A stretch of 64,000 bases of DNA from Escarpia spicata (Eukaryota > Annelida > Polychaeta > Sabellida > Siboglinidae). The stretch spans positions 51,641,856 through 51,705,855 of the forward strand of contig OZ023213.1 in the NCBI GenBank assembly GCA_963995525.1. The letters run 5' to 3'. The notes under the pieces are model-generated. The model was given only the letters and a program-made list of their open reading frames with translations, was not told the origin of the DNA and did not search any database. A program made the translations under genes and the position numbers. This document shows positions 55,949-64,000 of the stretch, one piece after another; the first letter of the stretch is position 1; each line of letters starts with the position of its first letter.

Positions 55949-57200
55949 TTAGACGTGGCTGAGCTTCAGAACTTCCCTGTTTCTTCGAACACCTTTAGCA
56001 CAGCTTTGCGGCAAAGTATTTGGTACTTTTAATGTATGCGTGACTCTGATCTTTATGTATAGTCTAGCCATTGAGAGAGCTTTCTTGGCACATGCTGGCT
56101 GCCCACAGTGGACGGCAACAATAAAATCATCTGCCTGGTTACACAGTTTCACAAAGAGTCCTTGCGCATGCAGGACGCATTCGAATGTTGACATGAATAC
56201 GGTTTCTAGGCTGCTAACAAACTCAACAAAGAAAGAGGTTGCATATATTAGAGTACCTTCTGGCCTTCTGACATTCTTCTGAGCTACACTCGGTGATGGC
56301 AAGCTAACACCGAGTGAGCTCGCTGAGCTGACATTAACTTCATGCATGGCATCACTGCATCGTTTGTGTATGTGTGTGCAACCCATATGATTTAAGGTCA
56401 ACAATATTTGATCCGAGTCAGTTTGACAGTGTGCAGAGTCTCTTGGTCTGAGCAATTGATCCACAACGACCTGGCGAAAGACAGCCCTAAGTTGCTGGGG
56501 ATCATGGTTATCTCGGTTACCACCATTACACCTGATAACCGAGAACATGTTTTCAACACAGTTTTGATTTAGGCGGCTGGTTAAGAGAATTTAAATCCAT
56601 CAAGTTCTGACCAAAGTTGAATCAATGCACTCACTGACATCTTCCAACTTTCTAAACAAGAAACTGATTTGCTTGGAGACCGAATTTAGAAACGTCAGAG
56701 TATTTTAGAGAAATGACCACTAGTATTGCAAAGCGCATGTATAAATTGCTGAGAACTCTTCAAGGAAATGCTGTTAAAAGCATTAAATAATTATTTATCT
56801 TTCCATGAATTTGGCCGTTGTGGAAGCACCTGCTGGCAAATGACCAAGTGTAGAAAGAGCAGAGATTCCAGCTGCCACAATGAGATTCAAGACCTGCGTT
56901 GCATATTTTACTCGCATAGCAGTAAATGCTGGCAAGTATGTATGCTTTGCGGTGAGTTTAGGAGCCATTTCGACTGGGTTGCGTTTATCGAACTCATGGA
57001 AATTCTGAACATGACTCCAAAGTACCTGCTCACCATCCCAACGAAAACCATGCTTACGAAAGTTATTTCTAATGTTCTTAATCAGGAGTGGCGGATCAAA
57101 CAAACAAAGATTTTCTGGCCATCTTTAACAAAGAATGGTGACTGTAGGGTGACGTTCAGTTCTGTTATTTGATCCTTGATTTTAAGCCCAACATTTGTCA
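55949..57200 (-). pseudogene. P-element/THAP9-like transposase remnant
   Basis: Minus strand: near 57100 FDPPLLIKNIRNNFRKHGF, then VLWSHVQNFHEFDK, MAPKLTAKHTYLPAFTAMRVKYATQVL and GISALSTLGHLP (to about 56830). About 240 bp of decayed sequence follow, then RLNQNCVENMFSVIRCNGGNR (near 56500-56570), NHDPQQLRAVFRQVVVDQLL and a C-terminal part to 55949. The DPPHLLK.IRNN and LNQD.LEN.FS.IR motifs are typical of P-superfamily transposases (RNase H-like core with GTP-binding insertion). The THAP zinc finger was not found. At least two frame breaks. Confidence 0.7.
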
Positions 57201-57214
57201 GCTTGTTGATGCAG

Positions 57215-57463
57215 TTAATCAATAAGGCGGATTGAGGAGCGTCGGCTCATCACACCAGATGATTCCAGCTTTCTTGTTGGCCTTATTCTTGAATTGCGAA
57301 TCTTCGAAGTGTTCTTGGCAAATGTGGTAGCTCGCATACAATTGACTCGTCGTGTACGGTCTAAGATGTACTCGGCGTGTGTTCTGCACCCATTTTTGAC
57401 TTTTGTAGATAAATAGACATGACTCATTTGTGGTACTGCTCTAACTAAATAGGCCGATGCCAT
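57215..57463 (-). other. Open frame upstream of P-like transposase, unassigned
   Basis: 82-codon frame on the same strand ending just 5' of the transposase-like sequence. It may be part of it, but no motif confirms this. Confidence 0.25.
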
Positions 57464-57616
57464 TTGACCGGGTATTTAACATTGAAATGCCTGAGCGAAA
57501 ATAGTTGCAATAAATAATAGTGATTAGTGCCCTACGATAACCGTACTAACCGTACGTAATCGTAGCCTAACTGAAGACCCTAACTCACTTAACCCGAAGG
57601 CTAAGCCTAAGCCAAC

Positions 57617-57839
57617 AGCTAAGCCAGATTATATTACAGCACATTTAATGTAGCCAGTGATGGTCATTATCTAGAATCTAAAAGTGCGATTTAGATTTTA
57701 GGGTTAGGCTAAGCCAAGCCTTGGCTGCCTTAGCCTTAGACAAAGTGTTAACCCTAAAAATCTAAATCGCACTTTTAGACTCTAGATAATGACCCTCACT
57801 GGCTACATTAAATGTGTTATAATATAATCTGTCTTAGCT
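57617..57839. repeat. Inverted repeat, ~90-bp arms (foldback)
   Basis: 57617-57706 and 57749-57839 are inverted copies with only a few mismatches. Shared phrases are GATTATATTACAGCACATTT, AATGTAGCCAGTGA, CATTATCTAGA and AAAAGTGCGATTTAGATTTT. The 42-bp loop (GGCTAAGCCAAGCCTTGGCTGCC) is itself partly self-complementary. Confidence 0.85.
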
Positions 57840-58108
57840 ATTGGCGCTCAGATACGGGGCCTAAACTGTAGACAGCGGCACTCCACACAATCACCACGCC
57901 TGGCAATGCAGTGATGGACGACAATAGGCTTACCGCTTCACACAGGAGTATATATAGCTGGACCACTTTGTCCGATTATGCCTGACCTTTTGACCTGATG
58001 TGGTCAAACATAATTTCATGATAACTTGGCATGTTGTGGTTGATTCTATATATGTCCAGTTTTGTGTGAAATGAGACTTTGTGTGACATAAGAGAAGCAG
58101 ACAAACCA

Positions 58109-58495
58109 AACTGTTGTATAGAGTTGACACGGCCATCACGTCACCTGTTGTGTCTCAATATAGTCCAGTCAAACTGTTGTATAGAGTTGACATGGCCATC
58201 ACGTCACCTGTTGTGTCTCAATATAGTCCAGTCAAACTGTTGTATAGAGTTGACATGGCCATCACGTCACCTGTTGTGTCTCAATATAGTCCAGTCAAAC
58301 TGTTGTATAGAGTTGACATGGCCATCACGTCACCTGTTGTGTCTCAATATAGTCCAGTCAAACTGTTGTATAGAGTTGACATGGCCATCACGTCACCTGT
58401 TGTGTCTCAATATAGTCCTGTCAAACTGTTCTATAGAGTTGACATGGCCATCACGTCACCTGTTGTGTCTCAATATAGTTCAGTCAATCTGTGCC
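58109..58495. repeat. Minisatellite, 63-bp unit, ~6 copies
   Basis: Unit AAACTGTTGTATAGAGTTGA...CACGTCACCTG...AATATAGTCCAGTC, nearly identical in each copy. Because 63 is a multiple of three, repeats stay open in several frames, which does not indicate a protein. The last unit merges into the left arm of the foldback-type element. Confidence 0.95.
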
Positions 58496-60905
58496 CAAAA
58501 GAGGGTCAACCTCAAACAAATTTCAATAGTAATTATGACAGTGTTTTAGTTAGTGCTGTATGTCTACATTACCAGAAAAAAGTCCACCGAAATCCACGTG
58601 GTGGAACATTGTCATTTTGGCGACAATGACAAGTGGTCAAAAGTCGCTGCCAGTGACGTTTTGGCTTAGTGAAATGTAGGGGTAGGCGTTATTTAGGCTC
58701 ATATATATATAATACTATCTTTGCACATTTCAAACACATTTTGCATACCATTGGCAAGGTAATGGATTAATCTACTCAACAGTATATAATAAGTATAAAT
58801 TCGTTAAATATTAATGTGAACAATCGTTGTTAAACACAGTGAACCCCGATTTTTAGCCGCTATGGGGGGAGTAGCGTTGCGATTTAACGTTGACTTAGTG
58901 CATTTGCAATTGAATAAATGAATGCTCTATAGTATAATGTTTTTGGTGAATTTTCTATCTCATGGGATCCCTGAAGTAATTCAGTTTGGTTGTCCTTGGG
59001 ACAACCAAGGGCATTTTTGTCAAATATGCAAATTAGGGCCTTCATTACTCAAATACTCAAATTTTGTTCAATAGCTTTTTTGCAACTATGCATGATAATT
59101 TCACAAAAGTGGTGTCAAGATCTATATTGTCAAGGGTTAAGATATACACATCACCAGATGATGCATGTTTGTCATTTCATAAAACTTTCAGATATCGGCC
59201 ATGTTTGATCTTATTACATGCTTATCTCTGAAGATGAGTGTGGGAGAAAGAATAGGAAGTCAGTGCGCATCATGGCGTTTCCTCCCACAGATTATGTGCG
59301 CAGGGCACATCTTCAGATGATGCTGTGGAAGGCGGCTGATCAGCAAGATCCTCCTTCCTCCTAAAGGAGGAGTTTTTTGGCCAACAGAGAAAACAAGCAC
59401 ATATCCATCAACTTACTAAGCAGTGAGCTTGAGAAAGCTGGGTGCTGTTGTTTTCATGGAAAGGACGCTAAGCTAATGATCGTTAGACAGCATTGAACTC
59501 ATCAGACAAAATCGACTCTATCCTCAGTGGTGAAGACACCGATTCGTTAGACTATCTGGGCCCAGCTGTGGGCTTACTGGGCTAAGATATCATACCACAG
59601 CAACAGTTGAAGAATTTGTTACTGCAGGAAAACAGGCTGTTGTGTGCTTCCAAGGTGGCAATATTGGCAAAAACCTTGATGGTTTGCGGTACAAGCACTT
59701 CATTGAAAATGTACCATCAAGCGCTGCTTACGCACGGGGATAAATCTACCCCGTACTTCAACTGCTGTCCACTATCACAGCCTCAGGATCAACTCTCAGA
59801 ACCAACAGTGGAAAGGATCTGAGAACACTCTAAAAGCCACGTACTTTACTTGGCCTGGAGGTGCCTGAGACGCAGATTCTTTCCTCCGCCTACGCTTCTC
59901 CCCGTCTGCTTCTATTCTAGAACGCTTAAGGTCCTGGGCAGCTCTCATCGTAGTCGCTCTGTAGTTGTTTCTGTCTGCTGCTAGCTGTTCCCAACCTTTG
60001 TAGTCTTGCCAGGATGAGTTGCCGCTTCAGCTGGTCCTTCTAGCGCCTGTCGGGGGCCTTCTATATAGGTTGCCCTGACGAAGCTGACCATAAAATACAA
60101 CTTATGGCATTCTGATGTCATCCATGCGCGAGTCGTGGCCTGCCTAGCAGAACTGTCTGAGCGTCAACATAGTTTCGATGCTCCGGAGGTTTGCCTTTTC
60201 CATGACCTCTTTGTTGGAGAATAGTAATTGCGGAAAGAACAGACTTGAGTGTACTTCTGTGTGCGCGTGGTGTGTCAAATGGCAACTAACATCTCCGTGG
60301 AAACTCTCAACGACAGCAGTGTTTGAACCTGTCATGTACCAGTAAATAATACTACATGTTAAGCAATAATAAGGATGTACGGACACACTTTGCTGTATTT
60401 TTTTGTAGCGTACGGTTTGGGTAAAATAATTGATATTAGAATAAGTACCTGAGTTAAAATATCAACCAAATAGAATTCGGTTGATCGCAAAGCCTCTCCC
60501 CATGGCGGCTAAAATTCGAGCTTCACTGTGTTTGGAAAAGTAAATTTTCATTTTATTACTAAATGAAATTAAACTTTATGTATATCTTTGTATTAATATA
60601 TCCATACCCTTCCAATTGTGTACATAATGTGTATAAATTGCGTAAAGAATTTATAACACTCAGCTTAAATAACGCCTTTCCGTAGATTTTACTATGACAA
60701 AAATTACCACACGAATTACGTTTATCCCCCTAAATGTCAGTGATACCTACGACCACTTGGCAATATGCGAAAATGGCAATGTTCCACCAAACGGATTTTG
60801 GTGGACTTTTTTCTGGTAACATAAACATACAGTAGAATTTAGAAATGCCACAAAACGTTCTATTGCAATTTGTTTGAGGTTGAACCATAGATTGACTGGA
60901 CTAAT
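58482..60905. mobile_element. Foldback-type element with ~410-bp inverted arms
   Basis: The arm at 58482-58890 and the reverse complement of 60481-60905 share, in the same order, CAGTCAATCTGTG/CTATGG, CAACCTCAAACAAATT, TTACCAGAAAAAAGTCCACC, GGTGGAACATTG, AAGTGGTC, GGCGTTATTTA, AACACAGTGAA and TTTTAGCCGC.ATGGGG. Similarity is about 65-75 % by eye. The interior of 1.6 kb has no transposase; it contains a LINE tail. Tandem arrays of 63 bp (left) and 64 bp (right) adjoin the arms, an arrangement known from FB/Galileo-like foldback elements. Confidence 0.65.
59855..60185 (-). pseudogene. LINE C-terminal tail fragment inside foldback element
   Basis: The minus-strand frame, with stops, reads RSIETMLTLRQFC, AGHDSRMDDIRMP, VVFYGQLRQGN, a degenerate basic stretch, then WEQLAADRNNYRATTMR. 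This is the typical end of a non-LTR polyprotein (GHV.RM.D.R.P...YG.L..G....W..LA.DR..WR). Confidence 0.7.
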
Positions 60906-61024
60906 AAGATACATTACGCCAAGCTGAACACGTTTGAACATTCTGTCGTATATTTTGTTGAAATGTTTGTCTTTACGACAAAGAAGTAAGGCGAATATAT
61001 TTAAGCAAGAACTGTGTGTGGAAT

Positions 61025-61866
61025 TGTTTGATCTAACAGATGCCATGCCGCACTAGTAATGTAGTGCACATACACTGTATATGTAACTTGTTTGATCTAA
61101 CAGACTCCATGCATGCCGCACTAGTAATGTAGTGCACATACACTGTATATGTAACTTGTTTGATCTAACAGACTCCATGCCGCACTAGTAATGTAGTGCA
61201 CATACACTGTATAATGTAATTTGTTTGATCTAACAGACTCCATGCCGCACTAGTAATGTAGTGCACATACACTGTATATGTAACTTGTTTGATCTAACAG
61301 ACTCCATGCCGCACAAGTAATGTAGTGCACATACACTGTATATGTAACTTGTTTGATCTAACAGACTCCATGCCGCACTAGTAATGTAGTGCACATACAC
61401 TGTATATGTAACTTGTTTGATCTAACAGACTCCATTCCGCACTAGTAATGTAGTGCACATACACTGTATATGTAACTTGTTTGATCTAACAGACTCCATG
61501 CCGCACTAGTAATGTAGTGCACATACACTGTATATGTAACTTGTTTGATCTAACAGACTCCATGCCGCACTAGTAATGTAGTGCACATACACTGTATATG
61601 TAACTTGTTTGATCTAACAGACTCCATGCCTCACTAGTAATGTAGTGCACATACACTGTATATGTAACTTGTTTGATCTAACAGACTCCATGCCGCACCA
61701 GTAATGTAGTGCACATACACTGTACATGTAACTTGTTTGATCTAACAGACTCCATGCCGCACCAGTAATGTAGTGCACATACACTGTATATGTAACTTGT
61801 TTGATCTAACAGACTCCATGCATGCCGCACTAGTAATGTAGTGCACATACACTGTATATGTAACTT
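61025..61866. repeat. Minisatellite, 64-bp unit, ~13 copies
   Basis: Unit CTTGTTTGATCTAACAGACT, then CCATGCCGCACTAGTAATGT and AGTGCACATACACTGTATATG. Copies are almost identical. Two have an extra CATG (near 61110 and 61820). Confidence 0.96.
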
Positions 61867-61910
61867 ATGAAAACATTGTTGGCAAGTTCTAGGCACTTGT
61901 GTAATTTTAT

Positions 61911-62296
61911 TGTAACGTAGGCAAACCGCGTCATATGGGATCAGTCCGTTATTGTGAGGTCGGCAAACCGCGTCATATGGGCTCAGTCCATTATTGTAAC
62001 GTATGCAAACCGCGTCATATGGGATCAGTCCTTTATTGTGACGTAGGCAAAACAGCGTCATATGGGATCAGTCCTTTATTGTGACGTGGGCAAACCGCAT
62101 CATATGGGATCAATCCGTTATAATGACATAGGCACACCGCGTCATATGGGATCAGTCCATCATTGTGACTTAGGCAAACCGCGTCATATGGGATCAGTCC
62201 GTTTTTGTGACGTAGGCAAACCACGTCATATGGGATCAGTCCGTTTTTGTGACGTAGGCAATCAGCGTCATATGGGATCAGTCCATTATTGTGTAC
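61911..62296. repeat. Minisatellite, 42-bp unit, ~9 copies
   Basis: Unit ACGTAGGCAAACCGCGTCAT, then ATGGGATCAGTCCGTTATTGTG. The unit is a multiple of three, so a minus-strand frame repeats a 14-residue NNGLIPYDAVCLRH-like motif. No start, promoter or family supports a real protein. Confidence 0.95.
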
Positions 62297-62299
62297 TAG

Positions 62300-63700
62300 A
62301 AGCATTTGAAGAGTTTTGTACGATATAATTTGCATGTATGAAAACTGTGGTAGTAACAACTCGAAAGAGAAGGTCGTGATACAGTGTGTCATTGGCCTGG
62401 GTGGTTTCAGATGAAGTTGGCAGACATGGAAGTGATGCTGGAGAGTGCTCGCTTACTCACTTAGAAGGCAGCCCATGCTAAAAGACCAGGGCAAGCCATA
62501 TGCGAAGGTAGGGACTAGCGATAGTCTTGTCTTTACCAGCCAATGTTCACTTTCTTCCATGTGCCCTGCCCCAGTGAACTGAGTATACACAGGCCTATTT
62601 TGCACATGTGCCAAAAATAGCTTTCTAGGTCATGTTCAATACATGTTGTGATTTGAACAGAAATTAATACTTTATAATCTAATTTTTCAATGTCCAGTTT
62701 ATTGTTTGATTTTTGACATATAATCCAAAACTAATCAATACATGCATTTGTGAACCCGTAGGATGAAATACAATAGAAAATGTGAGTCAAAATGAACTTG
62801 TTTTTCTAAAAGTTGCTATTTTGAAGTTTGCTACAATTTTTGCAGTAAATCAAAAACTACTGAAGATAGATCAACAAATGAGGTTTCATTTTAATGGTCA
62901 TGACTTGTGGAATCCCAAAAGGAACTAAACTCCATTTCACAATCTAGTTACTTAATATCCATTTTGTTGTGGCAAGTCAAATATTTTACGGACCACAGCG
63001 GTTTGGAGCGTGGGGTACATTTCACAAAACCAGGAAAAAGACAAAATACATTCTCGGGTGAACATTTATTTATCAATTTTTGAGTTTATTTTGTATTTTT
63101 AGAGACAAAAAATATACTAACAGTTTGAGTAATGCAATTTGAAAATGTTATCTTTATAAAATCTTGTTGATGCATGTCTTGGATTGAGTGATTGACCTCA
63201 GGCCCTCCCAAAAGGTAAATGGTCACATTTTGCTTGCATCTGCTTGAGCTTGCTGATTCAGTGCCAGTATCTTTTGTAATGGACTCCTCACCCCCGCCCC
63301 ACTCTGGAGCCTAGCGGGTCCAGCTTGCTATTGCTCCATCCATTGAGCCACTGAGACTTTGACTAATCATTAATTGGTCACAGGCAGAGCAAAGGCATTA
63401 GCCTTGTTACACTGAACAGTTCAAAACTTTTGATTTTCTGTAATTGCAAGTTGTGTTTATTTTGATGTTCATTTAATTATTATAAAATGGTGTGACAGTG
63501 TTGTCTATTTGTTAAAGATGTATTGTCATCTGTAGGTGACAAACACACAACATTAATATTATAGACAAATATAGAGTGAAATACCATACACATTGTTGGT
63601 ATCAAATGCATTCTACTGTTCTGTTTACACTTGCCATGCTTTGTGTAGACATGGTACTATGTAAATCAATTGTATCAATATAGACTAATAATTACAGATT
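62300..63700. other. Intergenic DNA, nothing recognised
   Basis: AT-rich with frequent stops on all frames. No repeat family or gene signal seen. Confidence 0.4.
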
Positions 63701-63740
63701 CACAATATAGTTGACACCTGAAACAACAACATTTCAACCA

Positions 63741-63995
63741 TTAGAAGAGTTGACATAGTTCCGCTATACAAAATAAATATGTATTTGATTGAATCATTCT
63801 AGTATCATCAGCATATAGTAGAACATACATTTTCAAGAAAATGTCTACATCATCATGACTAAGGTTCTTGCAAATTTCACCAGCTGCCATGTCAAGTCCC
63901 TTATAATTATGACTAAGAGAGTGTTCAAAATCATTCAGGTAAATAGCAAATAACAAAGAGACAATTTTTTATATGCGGTCAAACAGCCACTCCGT
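63741..63995 (-). pseudogene. LINE reverse-transcriptase fragment at window edge
   Basis: The minus-strand frame has LFAIYLNDFEHSL near 63940 and MYVLLYADDTRM near 63810, i.e. the LF.IYLND and YADD palm motifs with both catalytic aspartates. The part upstream lies beyond the right edge. The frame ends soon after the YADD box, so the visible part is truncated. Confidence 0.7.
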
Positions 63996-64000
63996 AATTA

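Noticed and set aside
58079..58629. 156- and 171-codon open frames
   Set aside because: They arise from the 63-bp tandem repeat, whose unit is a multiple of three. No start context or family match.
61025..62296. Regular arrays that could suggest a CRISPR locus
   Set aside because: Units are uniform tandem repeats without distinct spacers, and the genome is eukaryotic.

Overview
This is a window of animal nuclear DNA. It has spliced exons with GT-AG junctions, very long dinucleotide microsatellites, minisatellites, and many decayed retrotransposons and DNA transposons. The mix of repeats (CR1-like, L2-like and RTE-like LINEs, a Penelope-like element, Gypsy LTR elements, a P-like transposase, a tRNA-derived SINE) together with a peptide- or acid-gated-type sodium channel gene fits a marine invertebrate. 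A lophotrochozoan such as a mollusc is my best guess. I cannot name the species.

The one host gene I can reconstruct is a DEG/ENaC-family cation channel on the + strand. Six exons lie in the window (126-307, 18630-18789, 27559-27615, 28280-29807, 30010-30101, 32330-32487). All five junctions keep phase and together encode the last 724 residues. The first transmembrane segment must lie to the left of the window. Exon 28280-29807 is exceptional: it inserts roughly 450 extra residues into the extracellular domain, between the cysteine-rich strands and the strand leading to TM2.

The introns are packed with mobile DNA. Intron 308-18629 holds diverged satellite blocks, a damaged CR1-like LINE (A), a degraded L2-like LINE (D), a decayed Gypsy element and a LINE tail. 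Intron 18790-27558 holds a Penelope-like element with a GIY-YIG domain and an RTE-like LINE (E) split by a CR1-like LINE (B). LINEs A and B share a U UUA AAC heptamer at the ORF1 stop, correctly phased for -1 frameshifting into ORF2, which has no early ATG.

From 33 kb to the end I find no convincing host gene. Region by region: LINE tails; a 3-kb terminal-inverted-repeat element carrying a 98-bp minisatellite (35.4-38.4 kb); a tRNA-SINE (40.8-41.0 kb); a ~1-kb inverted-repeat DNA element split by a young but broken Gypsy provirus with 143-bp LTRs (42.06-47.64 kb); a broken PIN-like-nuclease repeat protein (49.6-51.8 kb); a deleted third CR1-like LINE (C, 53.9-55.2 kb); a P-like transposase remnant (55.9-57.2 kb); a foldback-type element with ~410-bp inverted arms flanked by 63-, 64- and 42-bp tandem arrays (58.1-62.3 kb); and a last RT fragment at the right edge.
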